Positions 17,101-24,709 of a stretch of 26,537 nucleotides of DNA are shown piece after piece. Origin of the DNA: Bacteroidales bacterium UBA1187. Its GTDB lineage: Bacteria; Bacteroidota; Bacteroidia; Bacteroidales; Paludibacteraceae. The translations under genes and the position numbers were made by a program. Position 1 is the first letter of the stretch. The number at the start of each line of letters is the position of its first letter. Where the stretch lies: positions 26,565-53,101 of the forward strand of contig DBYL01000015.1 in NCBI GenBank assembly GCA_002309835.1, written 5' to 3'. The notes under the pieces are model-generated. The model made no database searches, had not been told where the DNA came from, and saw only the letters and a list, made by a program, of their open reading frames with translations.

Positions 17101-17804
17101 TTATACCAAAGGTAAGCACCTAATTTGATATTCCATTGATCAATGCGACCACGTGTGTGGTTTCCATTCTCGTAGTCTGCGTTCTTGTAGGGGTTTATCA
17201 AACCGAAATCATAACCGCCACGCAAGAAATAGCGCTTGTATTGGAAACCGGCTCCTACTCCCCACGTAACATTGATTCGCTTCATCGCTACGTCGTTCAG
17301 CTCCGAGGTATACGGCTTAAACGTCGTTCCCTCAGTCACCTCATCCGTCATCTCGTTACGCTTGTCCGTGCGATATTGGTAAGCCAGACCGCACTGGATA
17401 GTCGGTCCTGTATAAAGCATCAGATAGGTCTCTTTCGCCACCTCGAATTTATACTGCCAATCTACGAAGAGTTCTAACTCATGGTATGCATATTTTGTGC
17501 GTTCGGAGAAAGACATATTTTTCTTCTCCCATGGCGTTGAAGCGGCACCGAAAGTATAGTTAATACCCATCGAACTACCAAAACCGGCAATATAACTGGC
17601 ATCATATACCACACCGACCTTCAATCCATACAACTTGACGGTATTACTCAGGGTGTCTTTAGAGGTATTGCTATTCAAACGCAGAATAGGTTGCGCCCAT
17701 CCTATTTGAAAACCAAAACCCTGCTTAGGCAGATCCACCGCGAAAACACTCATCGCCGTGAACACCATCATCAATGTCAATAAACTCTTTTTCATATCTT
17801 TCAT
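17097..17804 (-). CDS. Outer-membrane beta-barrel protein
   Basis: A 235-residue protein with a signal peptide (about 1-22, ending SVFA). The mature part alternates hydrophobic and polar residues in strands rich in Tyr, Gly and Trp (GFGFQIGWAQP, YELFVDWQYKF-like segments, FLRGGYDFGLINPY) and ends IKLGAYLWYK, with the terminal aromatic/basic signature of barrels. It looks like an eight-stranded porin-like or OmpW/OmpA-type barrel; no specific family is assigned. A second ATG at 17795 would give a shorter signal peptide; both fit. It lies 13 bases after the OstA-like gene and overlaps dnaG by four bases. Confidence 0.8.
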   Translation of the reverse strand: MKDMKKSLLTLMMVFTAMSVFAVDLPKQGFGFQIGWAQPILRLNSNTSKDTLSNTVKLYGLKVGVVYDASYIAGFGSSMGINYTFGAASTPWEKKNMSFSERTKYAYHELELFVDWQYKFEVAKETYLMLYTGPTIQCGLAYQYRTDKRNEMTDEVTEGTTFKPYTSELNDVAMKRINVTWGVGAGFQYKRYFLRGGYDFGLINPYKNADYENGNHTRGRIDQWNIKLGAYLWYK

Positions 17805-17817
17805 TCTTTAATTTCTT

Positions 17818-19344
17818 TCACTCATTCACTCTTTCAACCTTTCGAAACACATCTTCGGGACTGACCGGACGTACCTCGTTTGCCCAGAAGAACTGCGGCA
17901 GTCGTTCGCTATCGGCCGGAATTTGATCTATCGGATAGAGCACTCCCGTCGTCTCTTTTGTAAATCGCAAACGGTATATATTCCGGTCCCTGACATATGC
18001 CCGAATAAAACTGCTCTCGGTTGTATTCAGTCCCACATAACTGCCGTCATCCTCTTTAGGATAATAGATCGTCAGCGCATTACCGCTTACATCAATCGTG
18101 TGTACTTCGCCATCCGTCAAGAAAGCCGTCAACTCTTTTCCGCTCATCTGGTTAAAGAGGTCCAATGTATCATGCATGACGCAAACGGCGTTGGGTGCTC
18201 CCGTCGCATGTTCCACCGCTCCATTCTTAATATACACGATGATGCTGTCAGCCGATATCTGTTGGTTCTCATTCCAGCAGATAGGCCGGATATACAGATG
18301 TATCGTCGAATCCGAACCCAGGTACACCATTGAGTCGCACACCATCTGCATATCATCCCTGTACACCCGCACCCCGTAATGCGCCCGCACACGATAGTAC
18401 GTGCTGTCTTTTAACGCGCTGTCGGCAAAATGCAACTCCTCCGTAAATAACGTGTCCGCATGAGTATAGGCGATGTGAGCACTATCGGACCAGTCCACCA
18501 TCAATGCGCTATCGGTGGCATAGCCGCGGCTACCCTCTTCGTACATCTGACCGTATTCGCCATACAGTGTAGCTCGTTGCGCTGTGTCGCGCATCTCCAT
18601 GCGTCCTAACACCTGACCAAAACCGATATGCTTATCGTAATAGATTGTATCGCCCGTCATCGACTTGCCGTCAGTATGCTCCACTAACGAACGATCGAGC
18701 AGCATAGAGCGTTCCGTATCGGTGTTGTACCATCCGCGCGAAGTATGGATAGTGGTCTCCTTTTCATACACGATGGTCGTCGGACTGACGATATTCGTCA
18801 CTTTGGTATCCGTATGATAGATCAGTGTATCACTGGTCAACACAAAATTCGGATTCGTCAGATGTACCTCTTGACTGAAAAGCGCTGTCTTGGTATTCGG
18901 CATATATTGCCCACGCACGGAAGTGAGGGTATTGAGTGTATCCGCCACTGTGCCTCCCGTGAAATAATAGGCTACTCCCCGTTTGCGGTCATAATTCAAG
19001 CTATCGGTAGTCAATACCATCGGATTGCCGTCTTCCGAACCATGCACCAGTCGCACATTGCGGCAGAGCCGTGCCAGTTTCGTATTCCCGTTGTAATACA
19101 ATCGGTCTCCAAAACCCTGCAACGTGTCGCCTTGCTCAAACCGCACATGACCGAAGGCATCCAGGGAATTAGTGGTCTCGTAGAAATAAGCACTGTCGCA
19201 ATACATCATCGCCTCCTCATGCCGAAAAGCTACGTTCCCGCGTAATATCTGTGCATCTGCAATGCGCTCTTGGTCGAAACTCAAGGTCTCCGACCGCTCC
19301 AGATACACCATGGTCTGCAGTAATATGAAAATCAGTGCACCCAT
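17818..19344 (-). CDS. OstA-like protein, possible LPS transport factor
   Basis: A 508-residue protein of the Bacteroidota OstA-like family (LptA/LptD N-terminal beta-jellyroll repeats). Repeated units such as LRGNVAFRHEEAMMYCDSAYF, GHVRFEQGDTLQGFGDRLYYNG and SGNALTIYYPKED show the OstA pattern of strand, Asp-Ser and Tyr. Such domains bind LPS on its way across the periplasm. The N-terminus MGALIFILLQTMVYLERS is short and lacks the usual basic residues of a signal peptide, so export is inferred from the family. It starts 13 bases inside the end of the SurA-like gene, and the operon context (two PpiC chaperones, a barrel) supports outer-membrane assembly. Substrate binding is not shown. Confidence 0.87.
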   Translation of the reverse strand: MGALIFILLQTMVYLERSETLSFDQERIADAQILRGNVAFRHEEAMMYCDSAYFYETTNSLDAFGHVRFEQGDTLQGFGDRLYYNGNTKLARLCRNVRLVHGSEDGNPMVLTTDSLNYDRKRGVAYYFTGGTVADTLNTLTSVRGQYMPNTKTALFSQEVHLTNPNFVLTSDTLIYHTDTKVTNIVSPTTIVYEKETTIHTSRGWYNTDTERSMLLDRSLVEHTDGKSMTGDTIYYDKHIGFGQVLGRMEMRDTAQRATLYGEYGQMYEEGSRGYATDSALMVDWSDSAHIAYTHADTLFTEELHFADSALKDSTYYRVRAHYGVRVYRDDMQMVCDSMVYLGSDSTIHLYIRPICWNENQQISADSIIVYIKNGAVEHATGAPNAVCVMHDTLDLFNQMSGKELTAFLTDGEVHTIDVSGNALTIYYPKEDDGSYVGLNTTESSFIRAYVRDRNIYRLRFTKETTGVLYPIDQIPADSERLPQFFWANEVRPVSPEDVFRKVERVNE

Positions 19345-20672
19345 CCCGGATACTCGAAATCACATCCTTGCCATTCAGGTGCTATCTGCACATATGTCGT
19401 CTTCTGCTTCTTGAGAATCCAGTCATGCAGCAACTCCTGTCCTTTCTGCGCCTCCAGCATACTCTTGATAGTCTGGAAATCATCGGTCAGGTTCGCGCGA
19501 TGCACATCCGTTTTCTTCTTCAGTCGCACGATAGCGCATACCTCGCGGTTCTTGGTCTGGTCCATCATCACAAACGGCTGCGATACATCACCCTCCTGCA
19601 TTGTATAGATCAGCTTCGCGATCTCCGGGGCCAACTCCTGGTATTCAAACTTACTGCTACCCGTATTGGGGTTGATCATCAGACCCGCATTCATCACCGT
19701 ATTCTTGTCTTGCGAAAAACGAACGACTGCCTGCTCAAACTGCATACTATCCGTAGTCACCAGCTGACGGATGCTATCCAGACGCTCGATAGCACGTACC
19801 TTATCGGTTGCACTGATACGCGGACGAAGGAGGATATGACGGCAGTTGATGCGGTCGCCTTTCTTCTCGATCAATTGGATGATATGAAATCCGTACTCCG
19901 TCTGCACAATACGACTGACGCGCTTGGGGTCAGTCATGTTAAACGCCACTTCCGCAAACTCAGGAACCAACTGACCTTTGCCTACAAAGCCCAACTCACC
20001 ACCTCGTTTTGCGCTCTCTGTATCTTCGGAATAGAGACGCGCGAGCATACTGAACTCTGCACTTCCGCTCTGCACACGTTCCGTGAACTCACGCAAGCGC
20101 TGCTTGATACGCTCCGTCTCTTCCACCGGCACCGCCGGTTCAAAACTGATGATCTGCACCTCCACTTGGGCAGGCATCATCGGGATAGAATCGATCGGCA
20201 GCGAGTTATAGTATCGACGGATTTCCGCCGGCGTAGGTTTGATATTCGACGTCAACTTTGATTGCATCTGCTGAATAATCATCTGATTGCGCACCGTAGT
20301 CATCATCTCCGCACGGATATCACTACTCGGTTTGCGAAAATACTCCTCCATCTTCTCTTTGGAACCGATCTGATTGATGTAGTAGTTCAATCGCATATCT
20401 ACCTGGTGACTCACCGTCGATTCGTTCGCTTCCACCGAGTCAATCACCGCCTGATGCAGGAATAACTTCTGCACCGCCAACTGCTCAGGGATCACGCAAT
20501 ATGGATCGCCGTTGATAGGCGTTCCCTCATATTGTGCACGCAGTCGTTCTTCCTCTACCTCGCTACGCAAGATCGCTTCGTCGCCCACAACCCAGATTAC
20601 CTCGTCGATCACGCTTTGCGCCATCATGCCGGAGCACAAAAGCAGACCTGCTACTATCGATTTAATTCTCAT
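19332..20672 (-). CDS. SurA-like periplasmic peptidyl-prolyl isomerase with two parvulin domains
   Basis: A 446-residue protein with a signal peptide (MRIKSIVAGLLLCSGMMAQ). An N-terminal helical chaperone part (IDEVIWVVGDEAILRSEVEEER) precedes parvulin domain 1 at about 165-280, with the EYGFHIIQLIEK and GGELGFVGKGQLVPEF motifs. A second, more diverged parvulin domain runs at about 285-390 (INCRHILLRP, FSQDKNT, MQEGDVSQPF). SurA chaperones carry unfolded barrel proteins through the periplasm. A start at 20753 would add 27 residues without a signal peptide; the ATG at 20672 gives a normal one and overlaps the preceding gene by 11 bases. It is longer than Escherichia coli SurA by about 20 residues. 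Confidence 0.92.
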   Translation of the reverse strand: MRIKSIVAGLLLCSGMMAQSVIDEVIWVVGDEAILRSEVEEERLRAQYEGTPINGDPYCVIPEQLAVQKLFLHQAVIDSVEANESTVSHQVDMRLNYYINQIGSKEKMEEYFRKPSSDIRAEMMTTVRNQMIIQQMQSKLTSNIKPTPAEIRRYYNSLPIDSIPMMPAQVEVQIISFEPAVPVEETERIKQRLREFTERVQSGSAEFSMLARLYSEDTESAKRGGELGFVGKGQLVPEFAEVAFNMTDPKRVSRIVQTEYGFHIIQLIEKKGDRINCRHILLRPRISATDKVRAIERLDSIRQLVTTDSMQFEQAVVRFSQDKNTVMNAGLMINPNTGSSKFEYQELAPEIAKLIYTMQEGDVSQPFVMMDQTKNREVCAIVRLKKKTDVHRANLTDDFQTIKSMLEAQKGQELLHDWILKKQKTTYVQIAPEWQGCDFEYPGWVH

Positions 20673-21519
20673 AAAAATGTATTTTCTGTTTTTGTATTGC
20701 CTCGTTATAGAGCCGCTCACGCTCCTTGCGCAAGAACTCCACCTGACGGGCATTCAATATAATTTTCTCTATTTCCGGCCGCGCATAATCCACCGGCATC
20801 GCCTCTCCGCGGATACATTTCTTCGTGATCTGCAGAAGGTATAACTTCGTAGAGTCCGACATCTCAATATGGTTACCGGCTTTCAGTTTCGCCTCAAAAT
20901 CCGCACGCTCCACAGGCATCTGACGGATCACCTCCGTTGTGGTCAACCATTTATCTTCGAATAACTCGTATCCGCTTGCGTTCTGATAGACGTATTTCTC
21001 GAGTTTGTCCAACGATTGACCACTCATCAACTGACGCAACTTAGCGATATTCGGCGCATCGACAGGCACAACGACTAACATACCCTGCATGATACTCTCG
21101 TCCAGTTTGAAACGGTTAGGCATCTGCTCATAGATAGCTATCACCGAAGAATCCATGATCACCTTCGGCATGTTTCGCTCCACCAGATGTTCCTCGTACG
21201 CCTGCGCGTATAGAGTACGCCTATAGTCCGCCACCATCTCCTCGATCTGGGGATTGGTACGCGACATCGCTTTGTCATACAGCAAGATATCTTGCGCCCA
21301 CTGACGGATATACTGCTGCGTCACGCGCAGACTGTCTTCACTCGACAATCCTAACGTTAACGAATCCAAGGTAGAATGATACAGATAATGTCCGTTCAAC
21401 TCTACCGCCGCACCACTCTGCGCTTTCTTCTCGTAGGCCGCACAACTGCTCAGCAGCGCTATACATCCGCAGAGCAATAAGCATGCCATAATCGTATTTC
21501 TATTTCTTCTCATTTTCAT
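20662..21519 (-). CDS. SurA/PpiC-like lipoprotein
   Basis: A 285-residue lipoprotein: basic start MKMRRNRN, hydrophobic core, and lipobox LLSSC with Cys26. The rest is mainly helical with a rotamase-like C-terminal half; FKLDESIMQGMLVVVP corresponds to the first parvulin strand and LYLLQITKKCIRG to the last. The sequence is much diverged, so catalysis is doubtful and a chaperone role more likely. The ATG at 21519 was chosen because the promoter at 21540-21571 covers the longer frame opening at 21570, and because it puts the signal peptide at the N-terminus. It is the first gene of the seven-gene operon. Confidence 0.85.
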   Translation of the reverse strand: MKMRRNRNTIMACLLLCGCIALLSSCAAYEKKAQSGAAVELNGHYLYHSTLDSLTLGLSSEDSLRVTQQYIRQWAQDILLYDKAMSRTNPQIEEMVADYRRTLYAQAYEEHLVERNMPKVIMDSSVIAIYEQMPNRFKLDESIMQGMLVVVPVDAPNIAKLRQLMSGQSLDKLEKYVYQNASGYELFEDKWLTTTEVIRQMPVERADFEAKLKAGNHIEMSDSTKLYLLQITKKCIRGEAMPVDYARPEIEKIILNARQVEFLRKERERLYNEAIQKQKIHFYEN

Positions 21520-21539
21520 CCGTTTTTCAAATGCGGCTG

Positions 21540-21571
21540 CAAAATTACAAAATAATTTTGAATTACGCAAA
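21540..21571 (-). promoter_or_regulatory. Promoter of the SurA-OstA-dnaG operon
   Basis: On the minus strand TTTG (21571-21568), 20 bases, then TAATTTTG (21547-21540). Transcription should begin near 21534, only about 15 bases before the ATG at 21519. It is the only good promoter found for the seven genes down to 13419. Confidence 0.78.
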
Positions 21572-21572
21572 T

Positions 21573-22613
21573 TTATGCCTTATTTTTGATAATCGTATAT
21601 AACCGATGACCGTCTACTTCTTCAAAGTCCTCCGGTAACGCCACGCGCGGAGCAGCCACTCCGTCGCCTATCTTCAACTCAGGCGCTACCTCGATATGTA
21701 TCTCATCCCACGTGCCGTTTTCTAGAATATGATTGAGCAGCGTAGTACCGCCTTCCACTAATATCGAATGGATATTCCGCTTCGCCAAATCGTCTAATAC
21801 AAACGGCCAGTCGGTGCGGTCACGATACACGATTGTCTCGCTTTCATCGGAAAAAATCCGTGCGTCAGCAGGTATCACATGATGTCTGTCGAGCGTCACA
21901 CGAATAGGATTTCTGCCTTCCCAATGCGTGTTCAGCAAGCGCGGGTTATCTAACAGCACTGTCCGCGTTCCCACCATAATCGCCATATTCTCCGCCCGCA
22001 TCTTATGCACGATTTCCTTCGTCTTCGGCGTGGAAATGGCAAGTGCACCGTTGAGGTGCTTTCCGCTAATCTCCTCATCCTCTAATCCACTAATCCGTTT
22101 ATAATCTATAAAACCATCCGCAGTTTGCGCCCATTTCAACACCACGTACGGGCGGTGTTTCTCATGCAGACAGAGGAAGCGTTTGTTCAGCGCACGGCAT
22201 TCATCTTCCAGCACGCTGACCACCACTTCAATCCCTGCGTCGCGGAGCATCTGCACACCTTTGCCGGCCACTAACGGATTAGGATCTAACATACCTACCA
22301 CCACGCGACCGACACCTTTCTCAATAATCAACTTCGCGCACGGAGGCGTCTTGCCGTAATGACTGCAGGGCTCCAAGCTCACGAATAAGGTGCAGTCCTT
22401 ATAACTCTCCACCTTCCGCTCTCCACTCTCCGCTTTCTTAAAGCAGTTCACCTCCGCGTGACCTTCACCGTACTTCTCGTGCCAGCCTTCCGCCAAAATC
22501 TGTTCATCACTATTGCGCACGAGCACCGCACCCACCATGGGATTCGGGGCTACGAAATACTCCCCGCGACGGGCAATTTCGATACAACGAGCAATATAAT
22601 TTGCGTAATTCAT
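21573..22613 (-). CDS. ribD: Riboflavin biosynthesis bifunctional deaminase/reductase
   Basis: RibD deaminates and then reduces the pyrimidine intermediate of riboflavin synthesis. Of 346 residues, the N-terminal deaminase has zinc ligands His52 (in HAEVN, with catalytic Glu54), Cys83 and Cys92 in SLEPCSHYGKTPPC. The C-terminal reductase begins near RPYVVLKWAQTADGFI and contains MVGTRTVLLDNPRL and the VEGGTTLLNHIL NADPH-binding strand. Residues about 61-71 (AESGERKVESY) are a low-complexity stretch encoded by two near-identical 14-base repeats (22405-22432), and the loop is about six residues longer than in Escherichia coli RibD. It diverges from prmC; the start codons are 22 bases apart. Length is normal. 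Confidence 0.95.
   Translation of the reverse strand: MNYANYIARCIEIARRGEYFVAPNPMVGAVLVRNSDEQILAEGWHEKYGEGHAEVNCFKKAESGERKVESYKDCTLFVSLEPCSHYGKTPPCAKLIIEKGVGRVVVGMLDPNPLVAGKGVQMLRDAGIEVVVSVLEDECRALNKRFLCLHEKHRPYVVLKWAQTADGFIDYKRISGLEDEEISGKHLNGALAISTPKTKEIVHKMRAENMAIMVGTRTVLLDNPRLLNTHWEGRNPIRVTLDRHHVIPADARIFSDESETIVYRDRTDWPFVLDDLAKRNIHSILVEGGTTLLNHILENGTWDEIHIEVAPELKIGDGVAAPRVALPEDFEEVDGHRLYTIIKNKA
22405..22432. repeat. Two 14-base tandem repeats inside ribD
   Basis: Units 22405-22418 and 22419-22432 share 12 of 14 bases and encode the hydrophilic loop between HAEVN and the Cys motif of RibD. They are short, in frame (28 bases plus flanks) and probably harmless to the fold. Confidence 0.6.
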
Positions 22614-22631
22614 TTTTTTGTAGTAATTTTG
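22600..22631 (+). promoter_or_regulatory. prmC promoter, giving a nearly leaderless mRNA
   Basis: TTTG at 22600-22603, 20 bases, TAATTTTG at 22624-22631. The GTG start codon of prmC begins only five bases further on, about where transcription should start. It overlaps the first bases of ribD on the other strand. Confidence 0.75.
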
Positions 22632-22635
22632 CAGC

Positions 22636-23457
22636 GTGAAAGAACTAATCGCACATATTACCTCTCAACTTCTGCCTTGCTATCCGGAGGACGAAGCACG
22701 TGCTTTAGCCCTGTGGATAATCGAGGAAAGTACAGGTTTTTCACGCAGTGAAATCCTAACAGGCTGCAAAGGTACAAAAAATATTCCAAACCTGCAAGAG
22801 ACAATTGATCGTTTGTTGCATTTTGAGCCGATTCAGTATATTTTCGGTCATACTTTTTGGTGCGGTCTGGACCTGAAAGTCACTCCTTCCACCCTTATTC
22901 CCCGTCCCGAGACAGCAGAATTAGTCGAATCAATTTCAAATTTCCAATTCCCAATTTCAAATTGCCGCGTCCTCGACATAGGAACCGGCAGCGGTTGTAT
23001 AGCGATTGCGCTGAAGAAAGCCCATCCTCAATGGCAAGTCACGGGCTTTGACATCTCTGCCAAAGCTATCGAAGTAGCGAAAGGAAATGCCGCTCGAAAT
23101 AATGTCGAAGTTAGGTTCAAACAAGCGGATATTTTTGCCGATGGAATCGAGACAATTGGCACTTTCGACATCGTCGTTTCCAATCCTCCGTATATCTGTG
23201 AGAAAGAGAAAGCGCAGATGCGGAGAAACGTATTGGATTACGAACCTGCGCAAGCGCTTTTTGTGCCCGACAGCGATCCGCTGAAGTTCTACAGAAGAAT
23301 AGCCGAGTTACATTTGGGCAAGCACCTCTTTTTCGAGATCAACGAGGCCTATCCGCAGGAGCTCGCCGCCCTTCTCACGAACTTAGGATACACCGATATT
23401 CATGTAACGAAAGACATCTATGGCAAACCACGAATTATCGAAGGCCGAATGGCTTGA
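22636..23457 (+). CDS. prmC: Peptide chain release factor N(5)-glutamine methyltransferase
   Basis: PrmC methylates the Gln of the GGQ motif in release factors 1 and 2. The 273-residue chain has the N-terminal helical domain, then LIPRPETAELVE, the SAM-binding strand VLDIGTGSGCIAIAL (about 112-126), and the catalytic NPPY at 183-186 (IVVSNPPYICEKEK). Residues 99-109, between PRPETAELVE and the SAM motif, are low complexity (SISNFQFPISN) and come from an imperfect palindrome at 22931-22964. The GTG at 22636 is used because it begins the family N-terminus and no ATG fits. It overlaps recX by 38 bases. Confidence 0.95.
   Translation: MKELIAHITSQLLPCYPEDEARALALWIIEESTGFSRSEILTGCKGTKNIPNLQETIDRLLHFEPIQYIFGHTFWCGLDLKVTPSTLIPRPETAELVESISNFQFPISNCRVLDIGTGSGCIAIALKKAHPQWQVTGFDISAKAIEVAKGNAARNNVEVRFKQADIFADGIETIGTFDIVVSNPPYICEKEKAQMRRNVLDYEPAQALFVPDSDPLKFYRRIAELHLGKHLFFEINEAYPQELAALLTNLGYTDIHVTKDIYGKPRIIEGRMA
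22767..22798 (-). promoter_or_regulatory. Possible ribD promoter inside prmC
   Basis: On the minus strand CTTG (22798-22795), 20 bases, TACCTTTG (22774-22767). It would give ribD a leader of about 150 bases antisense to the 5' part of prmC. The first box deviates by one base, and the site is inside a coding region, so chance is possible. Confidence 0.4.
22931..22964. repeat. Imperfect palindromic low-complexity element in prmC
   Basis: The arms are 22931-22942 and 22953-22964, complementary except at one central base of each arm, separated by ten AT/CC-rich bases. It encodes SNFQFPISN. Peptides of this kind recur in Bacteroidales proteins, in my memory, and may be a dispersed repeat that tolerates insertion in coding sequence. 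Confidence 0.55.
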
Positions 23458-23851
23458 CAAAGCCGAAGGTTATTGCGCCCGCGCCGAACATTGTGCGGCC
23501 GACGTCAGACGTAAGTTATACGAGTGGCAAGCACCCGCAGATTTTGCCGATGGAATCGTAGAAAGTCTATACTCCAATGACTTCCTGAACGATGCCCGTT
23601 TTTGCCATGCTTATGTACATGATAAAGTGGAATACCAGAGTTGGGGACGACTGAAGATCCAAGCCGGACTTCGTGCACTCGACTTGCCAGAGAAAGACAT
23701 CCGCGAGGCCTTAGATAACATCGACAACGCGGTGTATACCAAAAATCTCCGCGCACTCATCGCCTCCCGCAAGAACGACAGCGAAGACAAACGCCTCCGT
23801 TTCCTCCTCCAGCGCGGCTTCACCTACGAAGAAATCAAAAAGTGCAGATGA
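23420..23851 (+). CDS. recX: RecX-family regulatory protein
   Basis: RecX binds RecA filaments and inhibits recombinase activity. The 143-residue protein has the three-helix repeats of the family: AEGYCARAEHCAADVRRKLYEW in the first, LYSNDFLNDARFCHAYVHDKVEY in the second (the conserved FLnDxRfA-like motif), WGRLKIQAGLRALDLPEKDI in the third, and DKRLRFLLQRGFTYEEIKK at the end. Length is typical. No recA is nearby. It starts 38 bases inside prmC and its stop overlaps the phosphatase ATG (ATGA, 23848-23851), so the three plus-strand genes form one operon. Confidence 0.93.
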   Translation: MANHELSKAEWLDKAEGYCARAEHCAADVRRKLYEWQAPADFADGIVESLYSNDFLNDARFCHAYVHDKVEYQSWGRLKIQAGLRALDLPEKDIREALDNIDNAVYTKNLRALIASRKNDSEDKRLRFLLQRGFTYEEIKKCR

Positions 23852-24297
23852 CTAAGGTACTGTTCATATGTCACGGAAATATTTGCCGATCTGTGATGGC
23901 AGAGATGGTGATGAAAGAGCTCTGTCGTCAGACAAATGCCTCCGACCGTTTCGAGATAGCCTCAGCTGCTGTCTCGCGGGAAGAAATTGGCAATGACATC
24001 TACCCTCCTGCAAAACGTAAGTTGCGAGAAAAAGGGATTCCGTTCGAAGACCATGCTGCGCGCCAAATCACACGCGCGGATTACCTTTATTATGATTATA
24101 TCATCTGTGCTGACCACTCTAATCTGCGTTGGCTCGATCGCATCATCGGCTCCGACTCCGAACATAAAGTATCACTTATGATGGCCTGGGTCAATGAGCC
24201 CAGAGATGTGGCAGATCCTTGGTACACCGGTGATTTTGAAGCCGCATATACCGACATCGACCGTTCCTGCCGCGCTATTTTGCAGCAATTAGTGTGA
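23848..24297 (+). CDS. Low-molecular-weight protein-tyrosine phosphatase
   Basis: A 149-residue phosphatase. CHGNICRSV near residues 9-17 is the P-loop (CxxxxxR, catalytic Cys and Arg), and DVADPWYTGDFEAAY carries the general acid Asp-Pro, both with normal spacing. The usual Pro after RS is Val here. In bacteria such enzymes often counter tyrosine kinases of capsule export, but no kinase is nearby, so the substrate is unknown. The ATG at 23848 forms an ATGA overlap with recX; a GTG two codons upstream is less likely. No signal peptide, so cytoplasmic. Confidence 0.93.
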   Translation: MTKVLFICHGNICRSVMAEMVMKELCRQTNASDRFEIASAAVSREEIGNDIYPPAKRKLREKGIPFEDHAARQITRADYLYYDYIICADHSNLRWLDRIIGSDSEHKVSLMMAWVNEPRDVADPWYTGDFEAAYTDIDRSCRAILQQLV

Positions 24298-24385
24298 TCC
24301 TTCTTTGCCCTGCACTATTTGTCCCCGATAAAACTGGGAAAACCTTAGACGAAAAGGGGGCGCTTACAAAAAAATGGGCGATAAA

Positions 24386-24417
24386 TTTGCATATATGAAA
24401 TTATTTTCGTAATTTTG
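24386..24417 (+). promoter_or_regulatory. Promoter ahead of the structured RNA
   Basis: TTTG at 24386-24389, 20 bases, TAATTTTG at 24410-24417, a full match to the Bacteroidetes consensus. Start predicted near 24423, about 290 bases before the next start codon. Confidence 0.78.
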
Positions 24418-24494
24418 CACCGCGAAATCGATTTGCCGTCAGATCTGAGACGTTAAATGGGATGACATAGAAATTTAGCGTTTGCTTTATTTGC

Positions 24495-24610
24495 GGATTC
24501 GTTCATACTACCACAATTTGAATTAGTGTTCCGAGAATAGGCGAAACGCTCACGCGATGCGTGGGCTTTCTGCATATTGGACACTATGGGTGTGGTAGCC
24601 CGAACGAACC
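24495..24610 (+). ncRNA. Long rod-shaped RNA hairpin, 6S-like or structured leader
   Basis: Stems in order from the outside: 24495-24504 with 24602-24610 (9 pairs, one bulged A), 24508-24515 with 24591-24598 (8 pairs, perfect), 24524-24529 plus 24531-24532 with 24579-24586 (8 pairs, one bulge), then 24543-24546 with 24567-24570 and an 8-pair apical stem closed by GAT. Internal loops are 3x3, 8x4 and a larger asymmetric one. A single unbranched rod of this length with bubbles is what 6S RNA looks like, and the Bacteroidales-1 motif is a candidate match. No terminator with a T-run follows, so it could instead be the 5' leader of the 24710 lipoprotein. It is not tmRNA, SRP RNA or RNase P RNA by sequence. 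Confidence 0.55.
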
Positions 24611-24709
24611 AATATCAGTTGGCTCACATTTTTATTGTGTAATTAATAATATACGGAGAAAGCCGAAAATCCGATAAAGAGTGGGCATAACTTTAAAAAT
24701 CAAAGTATT

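Larger units (their letters stand above)
24298..24709 (+). other. 412-base gap carrying a promoter and structured RNA
   Basis: No open reading frame here looks real. 24298-24385 shows nothing I can name. 24386-24417 is a promoter; 24451-24480 is a small hairpin (8 pairs); 24495-24610 is a long rod hairpin. The rest, 24611-24709, is AT-rich and leads into the lipoprotein ATG. A segment GAAAGCC at 24658-24664 is complementary to GGCTTTC at 24564-24570 in the rod, so an alternative fold is possible. Confidence 0.6.

Noticed and set aside
15991..17115. A 374-codon plus-strand open frame antisense to dnaG
   Set aside because: Shadow of dnaG, with no domain or signal peptide and no promoter before it.
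21520..21570. Longer N-terminus of the SurA-like lipoprotein
   Set aside because: It overlaps the promoter at 21540-21571 and would bury the signal peptide 17 residues in.
22614..22760. FMN riboswitch before ribD
   Set aside because: The leader lacks the conserved FMN-aptamer segments and is mostly prmC coding sequence.
24421..24709. tmRNA, SRP RNA or RNase P RNA
   Set aside because: None of their conserved core sequences or folds is visible; the fold is one long rod.
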